64,000 nt of DNA from a virus: IMG/VR virus record IMGVR_UViG_3300028569_000020, positions 1 to 64,000 of that record. One strand, written 5' to 3'. Position numbers and translations under genes: made by a program. Shown here one piece after another: positions 1 to 4,474 of the stretch (positions are counted from its first letter, which is position 1; the number at the start of each line of letters is the position of its first letter). The notes below the pieces were generated by a model. The model searched no databases. It was not told where the DNA came from and was given only the letters and a program-made list of their open reading frames with translations.

Positions 1-99
1 GAAGGTATCTTTCAGAAGAAATTCGAATGGTTTGTAAACCTTCGTACTTCTGGCGGTATTGATACTGTGCCTTTCTTCAGTTCTATGCGTCTGGCATAA
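1..99 (+). CDS. C-terminal end of an unidentified protein (5' truncated)
   Basis: Frame 1 is open from the first base to a TAA at 97-99 and gives 32 residues ending in FFSSMRLA. The codons are richer in C and G than in the small genes that follow, and a strong intrinsic terminator comes 9 bases after the stop, which suggests a well-expressed gene or the last gene of an operon. I do not recognise the family from this tail. The fragment contains no diagnostic motif, so no function is assigned. Confidence 0.7.
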   Translation, partial: EGIFQKKFEWFVNLRTSGGIDTVPFFSSMRLA

Positions 100-107
100 C
101 TTAAATT

Positions 108-145
108 CTGAAGATTCTAAGTTTTTTTAGAATCTTCAGTTTTTT
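108..145 (+). terminator. Strong rho-independent terminator
   Basis: A perfect 13-bp inverted repeat (108-120 with 127-139, arm CTGAAGATTCTAA) is separated by a 6-base loop and followed directly by six T residues (140-145). It ends transcription of the truncated upstream gene and separates it from the small early-type genes downstream. Confidence 0.93.
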
Positions 146-188
146 AAATATCTTCAACTTCTTAAAAACTACAACTTTTAAGTTTTAA

Positions 189-222
189 AGAAAAAAAGGG
201 TTTTTAGAAAAAAAGGTTTTTT
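189..222. repeat. Short tandem A/G-T repeat
   Basis: Two adjacent 17-base units, each AG, seven A, two or three G and five or six T, fill 189-205 and 206-222. They lie in a 170-base non-coding stretch (100-269) that otherwise holds only the terminator and A+T-rich sequence, with a TATAAT hexamer at 232-237. No good -35 accompanies that hexamer. Confidence 0.6.
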
Positions 223-269
223 AGTTTTATTTATAATTATAAATTTAAATTTCTCATTTAACTAAACAA

Positions 270-416
270 ATGAATTTTGAATCAGAGATCAAGGAGCTAG
301 ACTATCAAGCAACAGAGGATATCTTCTTAGAAGAAGATCTCAATGAATATGATGATTCATCAACTGCTTATTATAATCAGTTAATAAGTGAATGTATATT
401 ACCTATTACTAGGTAA
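270..416 (+). CDS. Small acidic protein, 48 aa
   Basis: The ORF runs from ATG (270) to TAA (414-416). The product is strongly acidic, with Glu and Asp clusters around residues 16-29, and has no membrane segment or metal-binding motif. The leader has no Shine-Dalgarno sequence but is A/C-rich just before the ATG (actaaaca), the same leader style as the cassette genes from 1600 onward. It is one of a run of four tiny genes leading into an ArdA-like antirestriction gene, so an early role against the host is a reasonable guess from context only. Family not recognised. Confidence 0.5.
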   Translation: MNFESEIKELDYQATEDIFLEEDLNEYDDSSTAYYNQLISECILPITR

Positions 417-461
417 TACTTAATTCATTCAACAAACCAACTTTCATTCAACAAACAAATC

Positions 462-614
462 ATGGCTTCATTATCTGCTTCAATCATTCTCAATCTATTA
501 GATAAGGCAACTACTTCGAGAGAAGTAGTTACTATTCTAGATACTCTAGAGTATCACTTAGGTGACACTACTGAGAGTATCACTCAACCTAACCTAGAAT
601 CTATACAATTCTAG
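462..614 (+). CDS. Small hypothetical protein, 50 aa
   Basis: The ORF runs from ATG (462) to TAG (612-614). The predicted protein is mostly helical (a Leu/Ile-rich first half, then LDTLEYHLGD). The leader contains CAACAAACAAAT directly before the start and no Shine-Dalgarno sequence, which matches the A/C-rich leaders of the downstream cassettes. The coding sequence contains internal near-repeats of the type agtatcact (around 549 and 578). No family recognised; it is probably a real gene because start, leader and spacing fit its neighbours. Confidence 0.5.
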   Translation: MASLSASIILNLLDKATTSREVVTILDTLEYHLGDTTESITQPNLESIQF

Positions 615-701
615 GTTGAGTGTGCCAGTCTGTAGACTGTCTACTATTCAACCATTCTCCCCCCTCAGGGGTTATGCTTAGCAAGTCAACCAAACAAAGC
701 A

Positions 702-827
702 ATGCCCGACACGCTCAACTTCACTGGTGACACTATCACCTATCTAGGTTTCATAGGTGTCACTTCAACCCTGATCATTCTGGTTTCAGTGTTTCGTTCC
801 TTCTACAACTCACCACTGAACAAATAA
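702..827 (+). CDS. Small single-pass membrane protein, 41 aa
   Basis: The ORF runs from ATG (702) to TAA (825-827). Residues about 13-32 (ITYLGFIGVTSTLIILVSVF) form one hydrophobic segment followed by Arg and a short polar tail, so the protein is likely to sit in the inner membrane. Upstream are a CCCCTcAGGGG inverted repeat, a TATGCTTAG sequence resembling the cassette -10 boxes (TATGCTACAAT) and an A/C-rich leader (caaccaaacaaagca). The stop overlaps the next start (TAATG). Small phage membrane proteins of this kind often act on the host envelope or in exclusion, but nothing here shows the role. Confidence 0.5.
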   Translation: MPDTLNFTGDTITYLGFIGVTSTLIILVSVFRSFYNSPLNK

Positions 828-985
828 TGAATTGCCCTGATAATGAAACCTTTGAATTAGCAATCAAGTTACACAACAAACTTCGATATCTTTCAGGAGG
901 TAATGAGAATGATCAGGATTTAGTTTCTCTTCTAGATTGTCTTATTCAAGATCAAAGAATCAACCTTATCACTCAAACAAAATGA
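827..985 (+). CDS. Small hypothetical protein, 52 aa
   Basis: The ATG at 827 overlaps the stop of the membrane-protein gene by one base. The TGA at 983-985 overlaps the ATG of the antirestriction gene in an ATGA junction. This double overlap indicates translational coupling and is the main support for the gene. The protein has two likely helices (FELAIKLHNKLRYL and LVSLLDCLIQDQ). No family recognised. Coupling suggests it is made together with the ArdA-like protein. Confidence 0.55.
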   Translation: MNCPDNETFELAIKLHNKLRYLSGGNENDQDLVSLLDCLIQDQRINLITQTK

Positions 986-1410
986 CTCAAACTGTTTACA
1001 CTGACGCCATTATTATTGACACTTTGTGTCAGGCAACTCGTGATTACTTAGAGGAGAATTGTGAGGAGGGTAGTTATGCTTTAGATGATGCTCTAGAGTT
1101 TATAGCAACTCATGGCGAAGAAAATCTAGTTAACTACTATGATGATTATATCATTATGGCAGAGAAGATTGGTTACGATGTTGTTGATGCCTTTATAAGT
1201 ATCAACGATATTAGTAATGTTAACTACGCTCAAGATTCCTTTGTTGGTTGTTACTCTAGCGGTGCTGCTTTCGCTGAAAAATATTACTGGCACAATGAAA
1301 CTCATCCTGTGCCAAGTTATATAATTGTTGATTGGGAGGCAACATGGGAGAGCAACATGCGATATGATTTTGATTATATAAACGGTTACGTGTTTGATAG
1401 TAACTGGTAG
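982..1410 (+). CDS. ArdA-like antirestriction protein, 142 aa
   Basis: ArdA proteins are acidic DNA mimics that inhibit type I restriction-modification enzymes when foreign DNA enters a cell. The product here is acidic throughout. Its second half carries the pattern typical of the family: a GCYSSGAAFAEKYYW stretch (about residues 90-104), a P-S-Y-I-I-V-D-W-E-A segment corresponding to the usual IDYEA element (about 114-123), and an Arg/Asp/Tyr-rich segment ending in GYVF. I chose ATG 982 over an in-frame ATG at 937 because 982 forms an ATGA overlap with the preceding gene, while 937 would overlap it by almost 50 bases. A terminator-like hairpin follows at 1474. The family assignment rests on pattern only. 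Confidence 0.65.
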   Translation: MTQTVYTDAIIIDTLCQATRDYLEENCEEGSYALDDALEFIATHGEENLVNYYDDYIIMAEKIGYDVVDAFISINDISNVNYAQDSFVGCYSSGAAFAEKYYWHNETHPVPSYIIVDWEATWESNMRYDFDYINGYVFDSNW

Positions 1411-1473
1411 TTACTAAGTAACATTTAGCAAGGGGCGGCAGCGGCCGCTCCTCTCTCCCTTCCCTCCCCTCCC

Positions 1474-1507
1474 GCCCTCTAGGTTACAGACCCTAGAGGG
1501 CATTTTG
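1474..1507 (+). terminator. Probable terminator after the ArdA-like gene
   Basis: A perfect 10-bp stem (GCCCTCTAGG at 1474-1483 with CCTAGAGGGC at 1492-1501) is followed by a short T-rich stretch (attttg). It lies downstream of a C/T-only tract and separates the antirestriction operon from the cassette array. Confidence 0.7.
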
Positions 1508-1515
1508 TTGATTTA

Positions 1516-1600
1516 GTAGACAGTTGCTACGCTGTCTACCTTTACCCCATAGATCCGCTGCTGACCCTGTATAATTAAAGAGTAAACAAGGGAAACCAAA
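1516..1600 (+). promoter_or_regulatory. First cassette promoter module (hairpin plus TATAAT)
   Basis: The module holds an 8-bp hairpin (GTAGACAG 1516-1523 with CTGTCTAC 1532-1539), then TGACCCTGTATAATTAAA at 1562-1579 with a perfect -10 TATAAT at 1570-1575, then an A-rich leader with AAGGG before the ATG at 1601. The hexamer 17 bases upstream does not resemble TTGACA. The TGACC..TATAATTAAA core recurs before most of the next 12 genes. Confidence 0.6.
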
Positions 1601-1744
1601 ATGTGGGATGAGATCCAAGACTGTGCAGGCGAGATTTTTGATTTCGATCAGTGGATCGATGAGATCGCCTCAGATCCCGAGTTCATCGCTCAGGTTGAGG
1701 CATCCAACGCCCAGTTTGACCTGGAGGTGGCACAGTTGCCCTAG
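1601..1744 (+). CDS. Cassette gene 1: acidic protein, 47 aa
   Basis: The ORF runs from ATG (1601) to TAG (1742-1744). The product is very acidic (many Asp and Glu, no Lys or Arg) and rich in aromatic residues (MWDEIQ, FDFDQWIDEI), so a DNA-mimic or an inhibitor that binds a basic host protein would be plausible, but this is inference. The promoter module upstream has the best -10 of the shared-box series (TATAAT). Codon use is G+C-rich compared with the structural genes. A longer ORF in another frame (1608-1979) crosses this gene and the next promoter; I rejected it because the promoter and leader geometry clearly defines this start. Confidence 0.6.
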   Translation: MWDEIQDCAGEIFDFDQWIDEIASDPEFIAQVEASNAQFDLEVAQLP

Positions 1745-1754
1745 TGGCACAGTC

Positions 1755-1814
1755 AGGGGCAATGGATGCCCCTCTGACCCTGTAGAATTAAAACAACAAA
1801 CAACCAGAGACCAA
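1755..1814 (+). promoter_or_regulatory. Cassette module: stem-loop, TAGAAT box, A/C-rich leader
   Basis: Stem AGGGGCA (1755-1761) pairs with TGCCCCT (1767-1773). Two bases later comes TGACCCTGTAGAATTAAAAC (1775-1794) with a -10-like TAGAAT at 1783-1788, then an A/C-rich leader ending in CCAGAGACCAA before the ATG. There is no T-tract after the stem and no TTGACA-like -35. Confidence 0.65.
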
Positions 1815-1979
1815 ATGACTCGCCTCCTTGCCTATCTGCTGATCTCAGGAATCACTCTCGGGGTTTCCCTCTCGGCAGTTAATAGCACCAACCAAATGAT
1901 TAAGGTATTAAACCAGAGGCAAACCGCCCAGTGTGACAGTCTAAACGCTGTCACTCCTGGCAGTTGCGTTATGCCTTGA
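1815..1979 (+). CDS. Cassette gene 2: small membrane or exported protein, 54 aa
   Basis: The ORF runs from ATG (1815) to TGA (1977-1979). The N-terminus MTRLLAYLLISGITLGVSLS is a signal-like or membrane segment with one Arg in front; the rest is polar and has two Cys (residues 40 and 51) that could form a disulphide outside the cytoplasm. The stop codon lies inside the promoter box of the next cassette (ccTTGACCCTG), so the two units are packed as closely as possible. Family not recognised. Confidence 0.6.
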   Translation: MTRLLAYLLISGITLGVSLSAVNSTNQMIKVLNQRQTAQCDSLNAVTPGSCVMP

Positions 1980-2016
1980 CCCTGTAGAATTAAAACAACC
2001 AAACAAAGGAAACCAA
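1977..2016 (+). promoter_or_regulatory. Cassette module without stem-loop
   Basis: TGACCCTGTAGAATTAAAAC lies at 1977-1996, identical to the preceding module, with TAGAAT at 1985-1990. Its first three bases are the TGA stop of the upstream gene. The leader contains AAAGGA nine bases before the ATG, a usable ribosome-binding site. Confidence 0.6.
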
Positions 2017-2181
2017 ATGACCCGCCTCTTGACCGTTCGCTGCCCCTCTGCTCCTTGGGAGAATGACACTGTGCCCGCTGATCAGGCATGGGATCTATGC
2101 TACGACCTCTCAATTGAATTTGGTTGCGCTCGCATCCTAGACGGTGAGCAGATCATCGGTGAATATCTAGACGGTCGCTAG
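2017..2181 (+). CDS. Cassette gene 3: hypothetical protein, 54 aa
   Basis: The ORF runs from ATG (2017) to TAG (2179-2181), preceded by AAAGGA and a shared promoter box. The product begins MTRLLTVRCPSAPWEND and ends with the doubled phrase LDGEQIIGEYLDGR. It is soluble and acidic, and no family is recognised. Its first five residues match those of cassette gene 2 (MTRLL), and the DNA also matches around the start (ATGACtCGCCTC versus ATGACcCGCCTC), so the shared module may extend into the first codons. Confidence 0.6.
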   Translation: MTRLLTVRCPSAPWENDTVPADQAWDLCYDLSIEFGCARILDGEQIIGEYLDGR

Positions 2182-2193
2182 ACTGTCACACAC

Positions 2194-2252
2194 AGGGGCA
2201 GAGGATGCCCCTCTACCATGCTACAATTAAACCACAAACAAAGGGAAACCAA
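2194..2252 (+). promoter_or_regulatory. Cassette module: stem-loop plus TACAAT box
   Basis: AGGGGCA (2194-2200) pairs with TGCCCCT (2206-2212) around a 5-base loop. TATGC-type variant box follows: ccATGCTACAATTAAAC with TACAAT at 2222-2227. The leader carries AAAGGGAAACCAA before the ATG. Confidence 0.65.
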
Positions 2253-2498
2253 ATGGCAACCGCAACGATGACCGAGACCGAGACCTTCAACGGTTGGGCA
2301 AACTGGGCAACTTGGAATGTAGCATTGTGGTTACAGAATGATGAGGCAATGTATAAGGTTGCTAGGCAATATGATCGCTACGATGCACTCATCCCACGCC
2401 TTGAGTATGCCTTCGGTCAGATGACCCCAGACGGTGCCCGTTGGATGGATCCAACTATAGATACCGATGAGTTGGATGAGATGCTCACCGATATGTAG
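2253..2498 (+). CDS. Cassette gene 4: NWxTWN-type phage protein, 81 aa
   Basis: The ORF runs from ATG (2253) to TAG (2496-2498). Residues about 12-32 (NGWANWATWNVALWLQNDEA) carry the N-[YW]-x-T-W-N-V-A-L-W-[IL]-x-N-D pattern that I know from a family of small proteins of unknown function common in phages, including cyanophages. The remainder is helical and acidic, ending TDELDEMLTDM. This is the one array member with a clearly widespread family signature, which suggests that the cassettes carry genuine phage genes and not random ORFs. No biochemical function is known to me. A good ribosome-binding site (AAAGGGA) precedes it. Confidence 0.7.
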   Translation: MATATMTETETFNGWANWATWNVALWLQNDEAMYKVARQYDRYDALIPRLEYAFGQMTPDGARWMDPTIDTDELDEMLTDM

Positions 2499-2508
2499 AT
2501 TATACTCT

Positions 2509-2530
2509 AGAGGGGCATTGCTGCCCCTCT
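2509..2530 (+). other. Intercassette stem-loop
   Basis: A perfect 9-bp stem, AGAGGGGCA (2509-2517) with TGCCCCTCT (2522-2530), closes a 4-base loop (ttgc). It is the longest hairpin of its type in the array. No TAGAAT box follows before the next ATG at 2556, so this junction kept only the stem-loop half of the module. There is no T-tract, so it is not a classical terminator. Confidence 0.7.
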
Positions 2531-2555
2531 CACTGTTAACCACTGCCCTCACTAA

Positions 2556-2711
2556 ATGAGATTTAGAAAACGCAAGATCGCCTTAGCTATCATCGGTTTC
2601 ATGATGTTTGGGCCTGGCGTGTTAACCGTCCTAGCACTGATCAAATATCTAGATCGTTTTGATGTGCCTGCAGGCGGACTGTCACCAGATGACCCCAACC
2701 TCTCCCTCTGA
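2556..2711 (+). CDS. Cassette gene 5: small membrane protein, 51 aa
   Basis: The ORF runs from ATG (2556) to TGA (2709-2711). A basic N-terminus (MRFRKRK) precedes a hydrophobic segment of about 20 residues (IALAIIGFMMFGPGVLTVLA, residues 8-27), then a polar tail. The positive-inside rule places the N-terminus in the cytoplasm. The gene has no promoter box of its own and no Shine-Dalgarno sequence; it may be read from the upstream cassette. Its TGA stop is also the start of the next TGACCCTGTAGAAT box. Family not recognised. Confidence 0.55.
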   Translation: MRFRKRKIALAIIGFMMFGPGVLTVLALIKYLDRFDVPAGGLSPDDPNLSL

Positions 2712-2745
2712 CCCTGTAGAATTAAACCACAAACAACCAGAGACC
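2709..2745 (+). promoter_or_regulatory. Cassette module: TAGAAT box and leader
   Basis: TGACCCTGTAGAATTAAAC lies at 2709-2727 with TAGAAT at 2717-2722, followed by CACAAACAACCAGAGACC and the ATG. The box overlaps the stop codon of the preceding gene, and no stem-loop is present. Confidence 0.6.
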
Positions 2746-2946
2746 ATGCTTCCAATCAACTCTAAGTTCAGTGCCTGCGCTCGTAAGGTTACAGGCAACC
2801 CCTTAAGGGGCACTGTGGGGGTGACCTTTACTAGCAGCGATAAAGTTTATCGCTTCACTGGGGTTTCCCGCCGTGCCATTCTAGGCGCTGTCATTCTCCC
2901 CCCCGCTAGTGTAGGCAAGTGGATCAATCGCCACTGTTTCGCCTGA
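2746..2946 (+). CDS. Cassette gene 6: KTSC-like small basic protein, 66 aa
   Basis: The ORF runs from ATG (2746) to TGA (2944-2946). The C-terminal half, with DKVYRFTGVSRRAI followed by PPASVGKWINRH, resembles the KTSC domain pattern (Y-x-Y-x-G-V-P..., then A-x-S-x-G-x-x-[FW]-N). KTSC domains are small and occur in phage and bacterial proteins, sometimes fused to nucleic-acid enzymes; their function is not well defined. The protein is basic, unlike most of its neighbours. The assignment is tentative because only short matches are visible. Confidence 0.55.
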   Translation: MLPINSKFSACARKVTGNPLRGTVGVTFTSSDKVYRFTGVSRRAILGAVILPPASVGKWINRHCFA

Positions 2947-2993
2947 GGGGCACGGTTGCCATGCTACAATTAAACAACAAACAACCCCAGACC
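2947..2993 (+). promoter_or_regulatory. Cassette module: weak stem and TACAAT box
   Basis: A reduced stem (GGCA 2949-2952 with TGCC 2957-2960) is followed by ATGCTACAATTAAAC with TACAAT at 2965-2970 and the leader AACAAACAACCCCAGACC. The leader has no Shine-Dalgarno sequence. Confidence 0.6.
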
Positions 2994-3170
2994 ATGCCAA
3001 ACGTTTCCCGCTCCTACCGTGCCAAAACAACCTCATCCTATGCCCTACATCGCCGCTGGATTGAGCAGGATATGGATCAGCAGGATGCCGATATAATGAG
3101 AGTATATGATCGGGCACAATACTATGCCGAGCAGGACGGTTGCCACACTGGCACAGACAGCGATGCCTAG
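2994..3170 (+). CDS. Cassette gene 7: hypothetical protein, 58 aa
   Basis: The ORF runs from ATG (2994) to TAG (3168-3170). A basic N-terminal part (SRSYRAK, LHRRWIEQDM) is followed by an acidic, Gln/Asp-rich helix (DQQDADIMRVYDRAQYYAEQ). The charge split could suit nucleic-acid or protein binding, but no family is recognised. It starts without a Shine-Dalgarno sequence behind an A/C-rich leader. Confidence 0.55.
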   Translation: MPNVSRSYRAKTTSSYALHRRWIEQDMDQQDADIMRVYDRAQYYAEQDGCHTGTDSDA

Positions 3171-3177
3171 TCGCTGC

Positions 3178-3215
3178 TGACCGTCTAGAATTAAAACAAC
3201 AAAGCAACCCAACCA
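3178..3215 (+). promoter_or_regulatory. Cassette module: TGACCGTCTAGAAT box
   Basis: TGACCGTCTAGAATTAAAAC lies at 3178-3197 with TAGAAT at 3186-3191; this GTC variant of the box recurs at 3433 and 4003. The leader AACAAAGCAACCCAACCA has no Shine-Dalgarno sequence and there is no stem-loop. Confidence 0.6.
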
Positions 3216-3395
3216 ATGCAAATCGAAGTTCGCTACCAGACTCCTTACCCCGCCGCTGGATTGACTGAGGAGTGGCGCTCACAATTCTTTTCCACCCTGC
3301 CTGAGGCAGAGCGGATGGTCAAGTTCTACAAATCCTGTGGATCACCTGCCCACATTGCCCCTAGCAGTTTGGCACAATTCGCCCACCTCGCCTAG
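3216..3395 (+). CDS. Cassette gene 8: hypothetical protein, 59 aa
   Basis: The ORF runs from ATG (3216) to TAG (3393-3395). It starts with a beta-like stretch (MQIEVRYQTPYPAAG) and continues with a helix rich in Glu, Phe and Met (LPEAERMVKFYKSCG). The phrase TLPEAERMVKFYKS resembles the small sensor-like or coordinate-handling folds seen in many phage genes, but I cannot name a family. The start is defined by the upstream TAGAAT box and leader. Confidence 0.55.
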   Translation: MQIEVRYQTPYPAAGLTEEWRSQFFSTLPEAERMVKFYKSCGSPAHIAPSSLAQFAHLA

Positions 3396-3405
3396 TGGCA
3401 CAAGC

Positions 3406-3462
3406 GAGGGGCACCCCGCCCCTCTGACCGTCTAGAATTAAAACAACAAACAACCAGAGACC
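3406..3462 (+). promoter_or_regulatory. Cassette module: stem-loop plus TAGAAT box
   Basis: Stem GAGGGGC (3406-3412) pairs with GCCCCTC (3418-3424). TGACCGTCTAGAATTAAAAC follows at 3425-3444 (TAGAAT 3433-3438), then AACAAACAACCAGAGACC and the ATG. The leader matches that of the 1755 module in its last 18 bases up to the ATG context. Confidence 0.65.
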
Positions 3463-3687
3463 ATGATCACCGAAAACGACCTTCTCCAAGCTTGGGCCGA
3501 TGCCACCGCTCACCTGACCCCAGAGGAGCGGGAGGCCGTAGGCAAGGCAACCCCAGAGCAATGGATGGCAGCAATGGCAGGATGCGTTAACGATCCCGAT
3601 TTCTGGCAGAGAATGGGCGCTGCCTTTATCGAGGGAGTGGCGAAGGGGTTCGCTGATTGGGCAGCTGATTGGGCAGCGAACAGGTAA
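3463..3687 (+). CDS. Cassette gene 9: helical protein, 74 aa
   Basis: The ORF runs from ATG (3463) to TAA (3685-3687). The product is almost entirely helical and Ala-rich (LLQAWADATAHLTPEEREAV, then FADWAADWAANR at the C-terminus). A doubled ADWAADWAA near the end forms an amphipathic tail. It is acidic overall and contains no metal-binding motif. Family not recognised. It is one of the larger members of the array and has a complete module upstream. Confidence 0.6.
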   Translation: MITENDLLQAWADATAHLTPEEREAVGKATPEQWMAAMAGCVNDPDFWQRMGAAFIEGVAKGFADWAADWAANR

Positions 3688-3701
3688 GGCACTGGCACAC
3701 T

Positions 3702-3756
3702 GGGGCCAAATGCCCCCTCTGACCCTGTAGACTAACCAAGTAAACAAACAAACCAA
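3702..3756 (+). promoter_or_regulatory. Divergent cassette module
   Basis: GGGGC (3702-3706) pairs with GCCCC (3712-3716). The box has drifted to TGACCCTGTAGACTAACC (TAGACT at 3728-3733), and the leader is AAGTAAACAAACAAACCAA with no Shine-Dalgarno sequence. Confidence 0.55.
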
Positions 3757-3960
3757 ATGATCACAACCAATTTCTCAGATCTGACCGCCAACGAGGCAAG
3801 GCAGGCAATCTACAATCTCACCTGCATCTATAGTTGGGAGACCATTGGCAGCGAGATGATCAGCCGCATGAGTGGCGATGAGGCCCGCTCCTTTGTTGAA
3901 GATTTCACCAACCTCTACACCTGCGATATAGATGAGGATGATGATGAGGGTGCCAATTAA
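3757..3960 (+). CDS. Cassette gene 10: acidic protein, 67 aa
   Basis: The ORF runs from ATG (3757) to TAA (3958-3960). It starts MITTNFSDLTANEARQAIYN, continues with a helix, and ends with a highly acidic tail (CDIDEDDDEGAN). The tail might mimic nucleic acid or help solubility. It shares the MIT start with cassette gene 9 (MITEND), again suggesting that similarity between cassettes extends over the start codon. Family not recognised. Confidence 0.6.
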   Translation: MITTNFSDLTANEARQAIYNLTCIYSWETIGSEMISRMSGDEARSFVEDFTNLYTCDIDEDDDEGAN

Positions 3961-3976
3961 GGCACTGGCACAATCG

Positions 3977-4036
3977 GGGGCAGAGGTTGCCCCTTGACCG
4001 TCTAGAATTAAACCACAAACAAAGGAGAGATCCCAA
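3977..4036 (+). promoter_or_regulatory. Cassette module with strong ribosome-binding site
   Basis: GGGGCA (3977-3982) pairs with TGCCCC (3988-3993). TTGACCGTCTAGAATTAAAC follows with TAGAAT at 4003-4008. The leader contains AAAGGAGAG about 10 bases before the ATG, the best Shine-Dalgarno match in the array. Confidence 0.65.
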
Positions 4037-4207
4037 ATGACCCGCTTCACTTCCAACCCTTACGAGCAGCAGATCCTCGCTAAGGGTCGCGACCTGCCCA
4101 CCGCTGCTGCTCCTGCACAGCAATTCCCTAAGACCATCTACGGTCGCACCTTTGAGACTAAGGCAGACTACGATGAGGCAATCGCTGATTTCCTAAACGG
4201 AAACTAG
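4037..4207 (+). CDS. Cassette gene 11: hypothetical protein, 56 aa
   Basis: The ORF runs from ATG (4037) to TAG (4205-4207). The product starts MTRFTSNPYEQQILAKGRDL, has an Ala/Pro linker (PTAAAPAQQFP) and a C-terminal part (YGRTFETKADYDEAIADFL) that looks like a small helical hairpin. It has the strongest ribosome-binding site of the array and may therefore be the best translated member. Family not recognised. Confidence 0.6.
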   Translation: MTRFTSNPYEQQILAKGRDLPTAAAPAQQFPKTIYGRTFETKADYDEAIADFLNGN

Positions 4208-4240
4208 GGGCACCCCTACGGGGGGGCACCCCTACGGGGG
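4207..4240. repeat. Two tandem copies of GGGGCACCCCTACGG
   Basis: The unit GGGGCACCCCTACGG is present twice in direct succession between the stop of cassette gene 11 and the next promoter. Each copy contains a CCCC/GGGG inverted repeat. A third, related piece (acccctacggggg) occurs at 4474-4487 before cassette gene 13. Confidence 0.75.
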
Positions 4241-4247
4241 GGCGGGG

Positions 4248-4276
4248 TTGACACCTGCCCCTTTACCCCGTATAAT
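4248..4276 (+). promoter_or_regulatory. Perfect sigma70 consensus promoter
   Basis: TTGACA (4248-4253), a 17-base spacer and TATAAT (4271-4276) match the bacterial housekeeping consensus at every position. It lies 30 bases before the ATG of cassette gene 12. It is the only array promoter with a recognisable -35, and its -10 and TTAA extension align with the TAGAATTAAA boxes of the other modules. Confidence 0.88.
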
Positions 4277-4306
4277 TTAAGAGTACCAAACCAAAGTAAC
4301 CCACCA

Positions 4307-4474
4307 ATGACCGCAACCTTCACCATCGCCACCAAGTTCCTAGAGTTGACCACCTTTGAATTGGAGGAGTGGTTATGGGTAGGCACCACCTCCCTGGAAG
4401 AGGAGCGGGCAATCTGTAAGGAACTGGCAACCCGTGCCAAGCGTAGGCAAGCGATGGAAGATTTCCTCTGGTGA
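4307..4474 (+). CDS. Cassette gene 12: hypothetical protein, 55 aa
   Basis: The ORF runs from ATG (4307) to TGA (4472-4474). The product is Glu/Thr-rich at the start (TFTIATKFLELTTFELEEWL) and basic near the end (TRAKRRQAMEDFLW). The N-terminal half, ELTTFELEEWLWVGTTSLEEER, is strongly acidic. It has a perfect sigma70 promoter but no Shine-Dalgarno sequence (leader accaaagtaacccacca). Expression would be immediate on infection because the host polymerase can read this promoter unaided. Family not recognised. Confidence 0.6.
   Translation: MTATFTIATKFLELTTFELEEWLWVGTTSLEEERAICKELATRAKRRQAMEDFLW

Noticed and set aside
937-981. Upstream start for the ArdA-like gene
   Set aside because: It would overlap the preceding gene by almost 50 bases and add residues not needed by the family; ATG 982 forms an ATGA junction.
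1608-1979. A forward ORF of 123 codons spanning cassette genes 1 and 2
   Set aside because: Its first part is out of frame with the acidic gene at 1601 and runs through a full promoter module and leader. Only the part from ATG 1815 is kept as a gene.
2881-3756. Long antisense ORFs (2881-3282 and 3361-3756) in the cassette island
   Set aside because: They run across several cassettes and their modules. Antisense ORFs in different places share the same short phrases because they translate the repeated TAGAATTAAA boxes backwards. High G+C content alone explains their length.
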